Below, in pieces: positions 22,134-35,060 of a stretch of 64,000 bases of DNA; the first letter of the stretch is position 1, and each line of letters starts with the position of its first letter. Position numbers and translations under genes: made by a program. Source of the stretch: Nelumbo lutea (taxonomy: Eukaryota > Streptophyta > Magnoliopsida > Proteales > Nelumbonaceae); NCBI GenBank assembly GCA_022828595.1, contig JAKGHH010000007.1, positions 32,922,356 to 32,986,355 on the forward strand. Reading direction: 5' to 3'. Under the pieces are notes generated by a model. It was not told where the DNA came from. It saw only the letters and a program-made list of their open reading frames with translations, and searched no databases.

Positions 22134-25100
22134 TCATTCTTCTGCAGCACTGGCAGCACTTAAATCCACACCGAGGTCCAAAACCTGCTCAAACGAATCT
22201 TGTTAGCTGCATATACTGCGGTTTCACAGTGGATTTTCAGTCAACAATACAGGAATTACACGATCCTAAATAATAAATACAGGTCCACAGGTCCAACCCC
22301 CCCCCCAATCACAACCATGCTCCCACGTGTAAGATCACAGGCCGTAGGTAATTTAACAGCCAAACTAACATTTAACAGCCAATTAGTTTCAAGCTTCATA
22401 CACCTCATCTTGCTTTAGCCATAGCTACAAACAGCAACTATGAGCAGTAATAATTTAAGCCTAACCCCAATTAAGACCATATGGAATAAAGGATATTTCA
22501 AATTTGAACTGCCCAGCTCCAGTTGAGTTAGGGCCTTAAGGATTGATCATTTGAAGGTGCCAACTGGCTCAGTTGTAAGGTCTCCGGTTGGTTGTAGCAA
22601 AGATTTGGGATCAATTCCCATCTTCACCCAGGTATGTGTGATGGGCTACCCCCCCACACTCCAAAATTGTGTAGCCCATGAAGCCAAAAATAAAGGGTTG
22701 ATCCTTCGGTCAATGACATTGTGCTTGAATAGGCCCCAATCCAAAACCAACCAACTCGAATCATCATCATAAATTCCTGTCTATTGCCCAATGGTGATCA
22801 AGACCCACAACAGAAATCATCAAAATCATTTTACTTATTGGACGGACCAATTCATCACCACATGAGAAACACCCATCAATTAAAACTCGTACCTTCCCAG
22901 TAATCATTGTATACATGTTGAGAACATCCATGACAGTTGATTCGAAGTGTGTTGTTGCATCATAACTCTGTTCAATCATCAAAAAAGAATAGATGGTACA
23001 AAAGACTGTTACTAACTGCTGTATTAGTCAAAGATGGTCAAGATTCATCATAAGATTCTCACCGTGGATATAAAACAATTATCCAAATAAGGTTCATTGA
23101 CAGGTTCATATCTATCATAGACATCAAAGAATATCTCATCCACAGGCCCTAGAAGGTCGATTCCTGGCTTAAGTTCAACCTCTGGCTGGTTGGTTTCTGC
23201 TTCTGTTGTGACAAATGCTATGAATTTACCCTTAGGGGCAACATTGTGTGCATAAGAACAACAGAAAAGATACCTGTTCAATCATAAAGGCAATTCTTGG
23301 AATCAATATAAAAAATCATTTTTCAAATGGCAAGATTCAACAATGTCAGTCTTTTGATTTTACAGAAAAGACCACACTTTAGTTAATTATGAATAGGAAA
23401 GCTATTCTCATCTTTCCTACCCTATTGTTATATGGCTTAGAGTACCAATAAATATCTCAAATATGAACCGCATTATACCAAGGTACACACAAGTAACTAC
23501 ACTGTTCCCAAGAAACTTGTTTTATTGAGAGTGTGTTTCCAGATTTATCAAAAAACAAGTTGCGAGTGTTCCCAGATACATTTGAGATGCAAGCTTCCTG
23601 ATTCTCCTGACGTTTGAGACTTAGGAAACACCTGACATGATTAGCCTACTCTCATCATGCCTTAAGTCAGTGATCTGTGCCTCTCCTTGATGCCATGTGG
23701 CTTTGAAGAGATTTCTTTAAAAAAAAAAAAAAAGACAAGCCAAATAGGGATATATAAGGTTTTCATGGATGGTTTAATAAAATTAAAATTAATAATTATA
23801 CAGTATGCATTTATCTATTAGTACTAATTTACTTCATCAAACAATAGAAGTGTATTATAAAATAAATCCATGTATCTTTGTATACTTGCCAGTAGACATG
23901 TTAGGATCATGGTTTAAAAGACAAAAACATCAATATGCATATTACCATGTCATAATACATACAAAGCGCCCTTGAGCAATAAGACAAAAACTACAGCATG
24001 AATATCCTGGGAGTAATACACTTAGTGCTAACAGACACATGAATTAAGTTTTGAACATAAATGGATAAAAGATCAGCCAATTTACAGTTCTATTTGAGTA
24101 GACAAGCAAAGAATTGGGAGGTGAGGAGTTTTTTTTTCTTTTTTTTTTTATAAGTAAAAGAGAAATTTATTAAAAGAAAAAAGAGGCTGATTACAAACAA
24201 CAAGGTGTTAAAGACAATGCCCATCCCAACAACTAAAACAACATGATACACCAAACAAAAAAAACACTCACATCAACCATCCCATAATCACCTCCCAAAA
24301 AATTCTTTACTCTGAGATCATAGAGAAAAAATAAGAAACCCTCTCAAAAGCACATTTATCCTCCCTTTCAAACACTTCTTCCCACCTGTCTCCTTCCTCA
24401 TTCAACACCTCTCTTCCTTCCCCTACTTGTAAGTGCCATCATGTTAGTGGTATACACCACCCATGCATATGGAAGATAAGAGGAGGCCAACGGTTAACAC
24501 AAGAGGCATTTTCTCAGTGAAATTCATTCCCCTTTCCCTTAAGGAAGAAGAGGAAAGCATTATTGCTGAATAGTTCATTTTGCAGTCCCCAGATCCCTTT
24601 AAAAATGGCAACTTTTAATGTGGACAAAACACTCGCCATCAATCACTATATATTCTACAACCTACAAGCTCAGAATGAACACACTATCATGGGATGCAGT
24701 CTCACGTATTGGATGTTTTGGGATAAAATAAGTAACTCCAGGAAGCCTAAAGGACTTAATCATTACTTAACTAATGAAGGGCTTCAGTGGGAATCATGAC
24801 CATTGGAATCTAATGCTCTTGAAGTGAACTCAACACCTTTTTTTGAGAATCTAGTACTGTTTAAGAAGTGAAACCTTTCACATAAAAAAAATAAAAAAAA
24901 AAACCATAAAATCCACACATCTTTGAGAAGAAAAAATGAACAGAAGAAGCTACCACAACCAAAGCTTTCAGTTTATTATGCTTTTGGACTTGAATTTTGA
25001 TCAACATTAGGTTTTTCAGATTCTCCTGCTTTAAATTTGAACGGACAGTTGATCTTCAATACTTTTTTAGTTTATAGATTTTGGCAAGCCTTTTGCAAAG

Positions 25101-28100
25101 CTGAGTATAACTGTTGACCGGCCATATGTATACAAAGTTAAAAACTATGACCTTTTACTCAAAAAGGAATAATGCTTTTTATTGGTATAAACGGAATATC
25201 ATTTTACTTAACAAATGAAATATCCTTGGTAAGCTTTTAATGAAAACCAAAAGTTCTAAATGAAAAAGGTGACAATTCTCCTGAAGTATAGATGATTAAG
25301 CCTTAGCAAACAGATTCATAACTGTTTGGCTAATCTAGCACACCCAGACCTGCATTATTTTCTGTAGGAGTGCAACTTGGAACAGGCCTAGGTTGAGCAT
25401 TTGTTAAAATTTTAAAAGAAACAGCCCAAGGATGCAAGCCAAATGAATAATAAATGTCAAATCAGTTACTAGATTTGCACCCCATTTTTCTGGAAGATAC
25501 AACCTTGGTTTGTAGAAATGTTTAGTAACACTAATCATTACTCTATATCCTGCAGTTTGCACACCATTTATTTTCTATTCTTTCTGTTTGTGTGACTGTT
25601 TTGATTAGATTGACAATTCCTTTACCAGTTGCCTCTTGCCTCTTTTTTATTTGGAAATATAATGACTGAATGAGTGACTAACATTCAGAATCAGAAAGGT
25701 AGTAGCGTGTCCAACCACCAGATTACCAATATTTTTCTTTTTAGGAGAAATTTTCCAACAATTTCTGTGAAATTGTAAAAAATATCATCACTATTTTGAA
25801 ATTTTGAATGTTCATTTAACTTGTCAATGGTTTTTAAAATATTCCCAATATATCTGCAATATATTTGTTGACATGATAGAGAAAAAATTTAAACCATGTA
25901 GATATATCTGCAATATATCTGCAATATTCCCAAAACTTTTACAACTTACATTGATATTGTTAGCCATAGTTGCAACAGCAACTTTTAGAGTTTAAACAAT
26001 TTAAACCATGTAGAACTCAAGCCTATAAGTCCATAACATTGTGTTTACAAGACAATAGCTAAGAGGATTTTATTTCTTTTAGAATTTGGATTTGCATATT
26101 GCCATGTCATATATTAAAATTTTCTTTTGCCCCTTTTTCTTTAGTGGTGCCTATGTTTTTCTGTTTCAGTACTAACTTATCGTTGTCCTGGACATACCTA
26201 TTTTTTTTTTTTTATTGGAAACAGTAACTTCATTAAATAACTTTAAAATAACTTTCCAGATTTAAGTGCAGCTGTCAACCCTTAAGTAGGTGTTGAGCCC
26301 CAGTGATATTTCTTACAAAACTGCCCAGAACATACTCTCCCTCACAGTCCCTTGTTTAGCCAACGTGTCAGCTAAACCATTAGCTGATCTCCTTGTCCAT
26401 TTGAAGCATGCACCGATCTCCCTTGCTGTATTGTGGATTTCTCTTATGGGCTGTCTATAAATCCTATGTTTTCTGGTGTGTCTTATTTCTTCATCACAGG
26501 CTTCACAGCTTTGCCTCCTTTTTTCGGTTCATTGGGTTACACAACGGGTGGTAGCCCACCCCCCAACCCCTGGTGGCAGTGGGATTCAATCCGTCTCTGC
26601 TGGAACAAGCCAGCTTTGCCTCTTTTACAGAAAACTATGAACTGAATTCTTTGTGTATTTTTTTGTTGTTTCGCAAGGAAAGCATTTGAAATGTTTGAGA
26701 GGAACAACAAAGAAGAGATGATGAAGAAGCTTTGTGCAGGGGAAGGACAAGAGGCATGGAACGAGGAAGAAGACAGTTTGAAGCATTTGAAGGGGAAGAC
26801 TGATATGTTTTGAGTTAGGGAGGTTATCTGCTTTTGCTTTTGTCTATCAGAGTGTTTGTTGTTTGTTTCTTTTTACGGATCTGTGAGTTGGTTGTTGTTG
26901 TTCGGTTGCTTTCTTCTCTCAGGTGATTTCTTATAACCTTCCTATTGTACTCTCTTTTTTTTTTTTTTAATTTATCCTTTTCTTCCAAAAAAAAAAAAAA
27001 GAATCATGCTCCTGTATTGCCTTTTCCCCTTCTTTTGGTTGCTATGGTTATGTGTTGATTTTTTTATTTGTAACAGTGAAAACTTTATTAGTTACAAATG
27101 ATATACAATAACTGTGTGGCAAGCACCCCAAAAGATGGCCTAGCTCCCACCAGACTCCCTTCTGATTATTTTTTACAAAATTCCAATTTTCAGAAATGTA
27201 TTTCTTTTTCCCCTACTCTTTTTTGTGGTTATAGTTATCTTTATAACCACACCAATTTTTTTATCAGCATTAGAATCACATCAGTTCTATCCCTATTTTG
27301 TCCAAATCAGTCAAGTAAATTTCCAAAGATGAGTGGTATTCATCAATGGTACTACAAAGCAAACTCACACATGTTTTGATATACCTCTTTATCATTGCAA
27401 CAGATAAAGACACACATAAACAGAGAGAGGGAGCTCACATGTCAGATCTGCGGCCCAGCTGCTCCTGTGGCAGGATGACCTGCACTGAGTGACAATCATT
27501 GGTATTTGGGATGGGATGGCTCATAATACATATTGCCCTGGCAACCTTCCCAACCTTCCTAACCTGTTCCATCATTCAAAATATCTGTTAGGCATGGTTT
27601 ACCAATAATAATCAATTTATTAGAAAAGGAAAAATGAAAGATAATGAATGCATCAGAGGAAAGCTCAAATCCTCAATATACAAGTACAAAACCAAAGTAG
27701 GTACAAGAACAGAACCACAAGCCCCAGTAGAAGAATAACAAAGAGAAATACAATAAAAGACCATCAACCTGGAACAGCAGCAGTCCCAGAACAAATCAAA
27801 CCTCTAAACCCCTCTTCCTATCCATCCACCAAACAATTAGGTGGCCCTCGGATCCATCTGAATGAACTGTTTACAGTAGAGGCCAAGAAGCAAGCTTCTC
27901 TGATGTCATGATCGAAGGACCATGGATCAATCGAATAACCAAGCACAATCATTTTTTATTTCTTTGTCTTCGAAAATAATTAACATAGGCATGGCCATAC
28001 ACCTAGCACAGATTTATGAACTGAAAAGAAAAGCACTACTAATCCGCACTCTAATTGATCCAAATGTGAACACAACATAGGAGCCCCACAGGGCTGCAAA

Positions 28101-31100
28101 CAGATTTGATCGAATTTGGATAGGAGCATATCCAAAGCCAATCCGATAAGAATCCGGGATATCTGACTTCAATTTGACACCCAACAGATATGTAAAACAT
28201 AGATCTGAATTCAACTCCTTTACATATCTTGATATCTGGTTCAATTCCTGCCTTGTAGAAGGTATGTTTCTTTCTTTCCTTTTTTTTTTTTAATCGGCAA
28301 CACAGAAGAGATTTTTTTTTATCAGAAAAAAGATTTTATTAATAACAGAGAAACAACACAGAAGAGATTTCATTAATTAGAAAAATCAGGTTAGAACAAG
28401 TTGTGAAAAGAAAAAACCAGCTTTAGAAGCTGACCCAAGCCAAGAGTACATTTGAGCCCAAAACATGTGTATTTTATGTACCCCTTGCTTGGCTAAGCTA
28501 TATGCCAAACTGTTGGCAGTTCTCCTCACCAATCTCACTCGGATTGACATGTTCTTTAATAGCCATTTAAATATCTGTATGTTTCTTTTTTTCTTTCTTT
28601 CTTTAAGGAGGCTACATTGCAAGAATGTTTTGGCACTTTTAGCTGATAAGGTTCTACAAGGTCTCAGGTTGATTAAATCCATAAACATGCAGAATATTCT
28701 CATAGAGGAAGATTAAAAAGCAGTAATTGGGCTGAAGAATGAGGAAACAGGAGTTTGGAGATTCAGTTGTGTCATGAGGGAGGTATGGCCATATGGGCCC
28801 TGGCTGCAGGGCTGAGATGGTTCCTCTCATGGACTCCCAAGTCTGCCAACAGCTTGGCTGATAGATTAACCAAGTTAGGGGTGAACAGAAGTGAACAATT
28901 TAGGGGAATTATAAAGTAAGTTGTAAAGGGATATTGTAATATAAGAAGGCTAGCCGAGGGTAGCTCTCTTAGTGGGATGCTCTGTGATGTTCGTATCTTA
29001 TTTATTTGATTAATAAATTGAGTCAGATATAGATCAAAAAATCTTGACTGATTTTGATTTACTGAATAATGCAGGTGAAGGCTTAAGGAAGAAGAAAAGA
29101 AACCATTCGGTGATTTTCCAGTAACCAAGAAAGGTTCTAGGAAAAGCAGCTTAATGGGACCTCCACAGCACCTATTGGGTGCTGGGCCCATTAATGTTTA
29201 CATGGAGGTGTGGCATGAGACACTTCACTGCCTAGGGGCGTAACTGCATAAGGCATAGTTCAGAACATAAGAGGCATAAGCCTCTTTAAGAGGAGGGGGA
29301 TGAGGAGGAAGAAGAGGAAGGAGGATCTCATCCTTTTTTTTTTTTTTTTTTATGAAAGATGCCTTGTATTGAGAAGAATGGAAATACATAACACTAGCTG
29401 AAAGAGGGGGTATTGTCAAAGTTGAGGTGCATTAAAAGGGTGTTGGGGATTTGGGGGAGGCGAGCAAAGGGGGTCTGGGGCAGAGCCCTCAACCCAAATG
29501 TCTTTTCTTTCGCTTTCCTTCCCTTCCCTTTTCTTTTCTTTCCCTTCTCTTTCCTTCCCTTCCCTTTCCTTTTTCTTTCTTCCATTTTTTCTTTCATTCT
29601 GCCTTTTACGCATGAGGCATGTGAGGCGTACACCTCTAGAACACCTCATGCAAAAGGCATACGAGGCATGCACCTCATGGACCTGAAGCATATGCCTAAG
29701 TGGCATCAGTGCCTTTAGCCTTAGGGTGTTTTAGCCTTTTGGGGGTGCCTCACTGGAGGAGCGCTTCCAAGAGTACACCTCCCACACCTTTTAAAAACAT
29801 TGGGCCCATAACCCTGATATATTTCTAGGAGTCAAGATTCAAACCATTGTAAACCGTCAACCCATCACACAGAAGCAAACCTGTTAGAAGCCAAAAACCC
29901 ATTGACTTGGTCAACAAACTGTCAACCCATCCGATTAAACCAGTGAACCGTTCAACCCACTTCATAGTCCACACTCCATACTAATTTATATTTATATTTT
30001 TAATCTATAATTTTAAGCAATGACCAACACCAAACCAGTTGAGTAAATAGTTGGTCAAAATAAAAGAGAGAAAGAGAGAGAGAGCACTTACTGCCGACAA
30101 CACTGCTGATAGGCGGTGAAAGCTGCAGTGGTCTGGTAGTCCCATCTAAGGGACAGATCTGCTTTAGCGGGTTAACCCTTTCAATCTGGATGGTCAAACT
30201 GATGAACCATCACTGGTCCAAATGATACTCTGTTTTCTTGTTTTTTGGATCTAGAGAGGTTTTTCGCTAATTTATAGTTCCAGATTTATGGAGATATTTT
30301 AATTTTAAATTATCTGAATTTCAAATCTAAAACCCAATTTTTTGCCCATAGTCCAGACTCCAGATAAAGTCCCTTCTTGCCTTACACATACAGATCTGCA
30401 GGGCACTTCCTCCCTGTCCTACATCACTAAACCTTCTTATTGTAATCTCTAGAATGATGTCATTTTCCCCATCTGATGAAGGTGCCTAGATGTACATTTT
30501 TTACATGAGCCGTACTGCTTATATCTTGCAATGTTTTGTTTATGGGCCTGTCCTATATAACTAAATTTTCTCACTGTAATTGCTGGAATGATATCATTTT
30601 TCCCTTGATGAAAGTGTCCACATGTACATATTTTACATTAGCCATACAGCTTAAATCTAGCAATTTTTGTGTAAAGACTGTCTTCCTCTTTTTAGTTTTG
30701 GCATATTAAAACAATTAATGTATTTTTTTTCTTTTGATGAGTGTAGTACAATTGGCACTTTACCCATCAAAAAAGAAAAGCATCTTTACCTTGTTGGGCA
30801 AGTACGAAGGATCACAAACAACTTTCATGCATCTAGCAGTCTCCCCTTCTGAAGTGACACCAAAAACTTTCCCTTCCTCATCAAATTCCACCTGGTAATG
30901 CAGCAATAGATTATCTTTTAAGTCAGTAATCCACATAAGCTAAGACAAGTTTTCAAGAATGCGGTCTGGAATCCACACAAGCAGAAAAAATGGGCAAAGA
31001 TGGTACTAGGACTACCACAAAAATACCTTGCACTCAGGTTTGTTCAACATGTAGGTCCCACCATAAACAGCACTGAGACGTGCAAATGCCTGAGAGAAAA

Positions 31101-34100
31101 CAAAAGGGCACCCCAATGTAAGTGAATGAAGCTTTAGTGCCATTTTAGATTTCTAGAGAAAAAAAAAAAGATTCCGAAAAGAAGAAAAGAAAAAGCAACC
31201 TGTGGGAGTTCCCCTAATCCATATAATGGATAGATGTATGGTGATCCTCCTTGAAAACGTGCAAGGGACTCCGCATAAAGCTATTACAAAATAAAATATC
31301 AAACCTTCCAGAGTAAAAAAAGAAAGGTGGAGTACTGGAATTCTCATTGTTCAAGAACTAAAAGCCAAGCTGGCTTCATTATACGGTTCATACCTTCATT
31401 CTCTTCACAGTATCTAGTGCAGGTTCATCAAGGTAGCAGTCATCTCTATGAAGTGCCAGAGAATGACCAATGACGTCTACAGTGTTGTCATCAAGACCAT
31501 ATTTGCTATCCAAAAAGTAATAAAAATAAAATCATAAGCAGAATGACATGAAGGTCTATAGTAGATAAAAGATATACAAGAGATGAAAAGAGGTGTTAGA
31601 GAAAATCGTAAACAATTACTATGCAAAACAAATTTCTAATGCTAACCATTAAAAAGTTAAAAAGCTAGACTTAAACAATTTATCATTAGTGCCATTTGAC
31701 CACCATGTATCCAAACCAACCTAGCAATCTTTATAAAATATTTGGGATGACACTCAATCCTAGCCAGTCTTTTCCAGGTGCTCTTGCTCAACTCAATTAA
31801 TGCATGGGCCAGGTTTGTACAGAAAACTTTCCAACCTGATCAGACCTTGCCTAATCCATCACAAAGACTGGACCCAGAAAATTGCGAGTTTGACTGTATT
31901 CAGTACTATGTTGTCGCTTGTCAAAAGCACCCTAAAAGAGGATGAAAGGTGAAAAAGGTTCTATTACAGCTAGCACTTCATTTCAGACCAACCAAAATTC
32001 CTTCAACTAACCAGCTTTAAGAATAAAATTAATAATAAAAATAACAGGAAAAAATAGAAAAAATGCACAAGGCTAAGATAACGACATACGCAATAAGTTC
32101 TCTTGTTGTGACTCTTGTAAGGTCCATCCCCTCGTGCGTCTTTGGATCATTTTCATCATAATCTTGGACATAGATGAAGAATTTGCGAGCACGGCGTTTT
32201 TCAAATATGCCCATCAGTGGACATTTAAGGGCTTCCATGTCAGTTGCTGGTACTTTATGAACCTATAGCAAGGATGAGAAGAAACTTGTATCAGAAAAGC
32301 TCAGTAGCAACATTAAAGGGCAATTGGATAACTTGGGCTCTGAGGTGTAGTTATGGCCTATAGACAATTAGCATGGGTCCAGATACTACAGTCCTATTTG
32401 AACACCCTAAGTAATTACCACGACTCTGAGAGTATCAACTGGTTAAAATTAGGTTAAATCTGGGCATCTGGCTAAGGGGTAGGCTTCCAAGACTTTATTA
32501 TTTCTCTTATAGACCAATAGCTGTCTTGAGACCAGAAGAACCAAACTAAATTTGATAGCTTAATTTGCATTGCCATAAATGCTAAGGAGAAAAATGGACC
32601 ACTGACTTGTTATTTTTCTTGCTTGGTTAAACTCTTTAAATACAATCAAACCATAAACCATGTCAAGATCCAGAATATTTAGCATTTACTAATGATGTTT
32701 AAACAAGGTTTAAATTCAGTACAAAAGTAATCAAGCAACTTAATCAACATGTCTTGTCCTTAAGGAGAAGACTAACCACTCAATTCCTGAGTATAGGTTG
32801 CATAGAAAGCTTAGGGTGCCTAATCACCTACATCACGCCTAGATTATGCAGTGACAATAACCCCCCATAGCAAAACAGTATTTTAAGCTGGAAGCTGGCA
32901 AGGATGAGGGAAAAGCATACCTTTCCTTTATTAAAAACATAGCTTCCATCCACGGCCTTAAAGTATAGATATTTTATAACATCTGTATGGATGAGAACAC
33001 GAACCAGAGTACCATTTGCCATCATGAACTAGTCAAACAAAAATTATTCCAGAAGATATTAGTAAATTGTAAAATCAATAGTCAAATATAATTTAAGAAG
33101 CCATGGCACTAATTAAGAAGTTGGAAATAAGGAAAAAGCATCACCTTTGGTATCATGTCCACATTGTAATCCCTGCTAGAGCCTAAATGTGCTGGAGGCT
33201 TATCGTTTCCCCTAAACCTTTTCCAGAGCTGAAAAGAATGTCTGGAAAAGTTAACAAAAATGGATAACTCTAACATATTTCAATGAAGTTTGGTATCAGG
33301 ATTTGCAAGTGATAGACAAAAAATTAAAACCTGAATGAGATTCAGTGACGTTGACTCTCCTCCGTAATAGTCATTCCTGTCCATATGCAAGACCTGGCTC
33401 ATAAAACACAGAAAATAAGTGATAGAACCAACTGTTGTGACACTGTGTATCCATCAAATGACAAAATAAAATAAATTGTTGCAAATAATAAACATGATTC
33501 TTTTGTCATATAATAAATATCACATCACTAGCAAGAATGCAACAGTAATTTTACATCTAAGCGAAAAGGTACATAAATAATTAAATAAAAAGAGTGAAAA
33601 TGAACATTAAATGCTGGATATTTAATACACTTAAAAAAAACATTTTGAATGTTGATAGCAAAAGCATTCCCAATTTCTTTATCCATGAGACAAGAGAAAC
33701 TGGAAAAAAAATGCTTACACCATAATCACTTCTGCTAGTGCATAAACCTAAGGTATTTTCATCAAGAAAGTAAAAGGACATTTTGTAAGCTTATTAACAT
33801 ATGTACTAAAATTAAAGATACACTTCACCATCCTGTAGTATATGCATGTTAAATGCATACTCTCAACGTGTCTCTATTCCTAACAGTCTATACATTAGAT
33901 CTTCCTCTACATGGATGTTAGTTCTATACTGATGATTGTCTACAGACATATCATTCAACATAAATCAGCAAGTTTTTTGGAGTTATTTTCCTCAGGCACC
34001 TCATATCCATGTGCAACCTGCCCTCCTAAACTGGATAATACATCGTCCACCATTTGTAAGTAAATTGGGATTAAAACTGATGGCCTTGTGGTTGTGCTGC

Positions 34101-34902
34101 AGAATGCCAACCAACTTAAGTACAACAACTCCATTCCTTGTCTCATGGAGAACCACAGGCAACAAGACAAATTTATTATCAACTAAAGGATCTTGTCTTG
34201 TCATTGAAATGCGGATGGATGCATAGTATTACATTTGTTATTACCTTAGCAGTACCACGGGAAAAAGGCACATTTGCTACCATAAGACATTAGATGCAGT
34301 ACTACTGTAAAGTAAATATTTAGTCAAAATCAAGCATGGTGTTAATCAGACCACTAAGTCTCCACACTAAAGAAGTGACCACGAATCCAATATTTCAATC
34401 AATCACTATGGACATCTTACAGAAAGCGCGCAGATTAAATTGTCCAACAGCTCCAAGAAAACCCATACCAGACTTGATCTAGACTTGCATGAACTACCAC
34501 TCAATCCATCGGAAAACAAGAGTTGCCTAATTAGAGAAAACTACTTGGATACGAAATATTTAAGCTTGTTCGGAGGATCGTGCTCTCGATTGATATGCAT
34601 AGCAATAAAAGAACGCATTATCAAACACAAAAGAAGAAAATATTTTGCATGATGACATGAAGCAATTGATATGGAAATAGATCAGAAGCAAGGAGAAAAA
34701 AAAAATCAGATACCCATATCGAGATTGACTTAGAATAGTCAATCTTAAGTGCATACAAAGTGCGTGATTTGCAGTTCCTACTAATACAAAGGAACAAAAA
34801 GGGCAAAAGCAAAACCTTGAGGCCGTCAACAGAGAGAAGACCACTGAGGATACATTCTTTGAGCCCCGTTCCGAGCACTACCACATCGTACTCTTCATCC
34901 AT
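22134..34902 (-). CDS. GDI1: Rab GDP-dissociation inhibitor (RabGDI), complete, 13 exons
   Basis: Coding exons from the start are 34902-34816, 33393-33331, 33228-33145, 33028-32921, 32262-32090, 31505-31394, 31280-31200, 31089-31027, 30891-30790, 27563-27439, 23273-23063, 22967-22893 and 22184-22134. All introns are GT-AG, and the sum is 1335 nt (444 aa plus stop), the normal GDI length. The N-terminus has [12 protein letters not shown] (10-21), the FAD-fold-derived GxGxxE motif. Tyr39 lies in [10 protein letters not shown]. Glu233, Arg240, Thr248 and Met250 in [19 protein letters not shown] and following form the Rab-binding platform by family numbering. [14 protein letters not shown] is the conserved C-terminal strand, and the protein ends in [11 protein letters not shown] extracts GDP-bound prenylated Rabs from membranes and keeps them soluble for vesicle traffic. 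Two introns exceed 3 kb and hold transposon pieces. I see no frameshift or stop. Confidence 0.97.
22555..22745 (+). mobile_element. tRNA-derived SINE, family 1, copy b, in the last RabGDI intron
   Basis: The A box TGGCTCAGTTGTAAGG and the B box GGGATCAATTCCC are good Pol III promoter matches. GGGCTACCCCC and AAAATTGTGTAGCCC follow, shared with 17436-17600. It is opposite in strand to the host gene, within intron 22185-22892. Confidence 0.75.
24120..24260 (-). repeat. Probable L1-type 3' tail in RabGDI intron 10
   Basis: A poly(T) run (24128-24150, interrupted) is followed by ATAAGTAAAAGAGAAATTTATTAAAAG. On the minus strand this is the usual end of plant L1 copies (...TTTACTTAT-An). No coding part is recognisable next to it. 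Confidence 0.45.
26200..26432 (-). mobile_element. L1-type LINE 3' fragment (RNase H end and poly-A) in RabGDI intron 10
   Basis: The minus strand reads [20 protein letters not shown] then MFWAVL and a stop. This is the C-terminal RNase H of plant L1 elements, where ANxxADxLAKxG is typical. A UTR of about 130 bp and a 13-base A-tail (plus-strand T-run from 26202) follow. Confidence 0.7.
26506..26622 (-). mobile_element. SINE, family 1, copy c, 5' truncated, with exact 12-bp duplication
   Basis: CAGCTTTGCCTC occurs at 26506-26517 and 26611-26622. Between them the minus strand shows a B-box-like GGATTGAATCCCA, then GGGCTACC and TGTGTAACCC, as in the other copies, ending in a short A-run. It lies in RabGDI intron 10. 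Confidence 0.75.
28298..28369 (-). mobile_element. Tail-only LINE insertion (40 bp) with exact 16-bp duplication
   Basis: CAACACAGAAGAGATT is found at 28298-28313 and 28354-28369. The 40 bases between read, on the minus strand, as an L1-like 3' end (TAATAAAATC...CTGATA) plus an A-run. The insertion landed in the tail of the older L1 piece to its right. Confidence 0.65.
28370..28600 (-). mobile_element. L1-type LINE RNase H fragment in RabGDI intron 9
   Basis: The minus-strand translation [17 protein letters not shown] and [12 protein letters not shown] is the L1 RNase H C-terminus, related to the copy at 26200. Poly(T) near 28281-28291 on the plus strand marks its tail. Confidence 0.65.
28600..29030 (+). 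mobile_element. L1-type LINE RNase H fragment, plus strand, in RabGDI intron 9
   Basis: [20 protein letters not shown] and later [20 protein letters not shown], with frame changes, match the RNase H tail of plant L1 ORF2. It lies back to back with the minus-strand fragment on its left. Confidence 0.6.
29500..29590. repeat. Polypyrimidine tract of CCCTT/CTTTC units in RabGDI intron 9
   Basis: About 90 bases are almost purely C and T on the plus strand, in near-mirror arrangement. The Lys/Arg/Glu-rich and Phe/Ser/Leu-rich reading frames here are an artefact of this tract. Such tracts can adopt triplex structure. Confidence 0.8.
29820..30195. repeat. hAT-like remnants rich in GTTGAC/CAACCC in RabGDI intron 9
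   Basis: Runs such as AAACCGTCAACCCATC and GAACCGTTCAACCCAC resemble the interior of the 21380 and 58370 miniature elements. Ends and duplications are not recognisable. A (GA)n run lies at 30065-30084. Confidence 0.3.
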
Positions 34903-35060
34903 GGCGACAGAGGCAGATCAAACCTAGTAAGGGAAGCGAAACAGACTTACAGAGAGCTGGTGGCGCGAGTAGAATAGCGGGGAATTTAGGATCGTAAAAT
35001 AAAGATGAACTCCCAAGGGGAGAGAGAGAGAAAGAGAGAGAGAGAGGTGCCTTGTTGACT
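34903..35060 (-). promoter_or_regulatory. RabGDI 5' untranslated/promoter-proximal region with CT-rich tract
   Basis: Upstream of the ATG on the minus strand there is a (CT)n tract (plus 35020-35046, AG repeats) about 120-145 bp from the start codon, a common feature of plant core promoters and 5' leaders. TTTATTTTAC (minus, near 34998) is a weak TATA candidate. A possible 5'-UTR splice acceptor TTACTAG lies 20-25 bp before the ATG, but I cannot confirm it. Confidence 0.4.

Noticed and set aside
22767..22892. Extended C-terminus of RabGDI by reading through exon 12
   Set aside because: The frame past 22893 follows a good GTACGA donor, and a conserved last exon (ending SAASAAEE) lies at 22134-22184.
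27580..28250. Reading frames of 60-87 codons on both strands in RabGDI intron 9
   Set aside because: Not conserved in sequence style, with no domain, and located inside an intron.
29394..29706. Lys/Glu/Arg-rich and Phe/Ser-rich open frames on both strands
   Set aside because: They are read from a low-complexity polypyrimidine tract within a RabGDI intron and show no domain.
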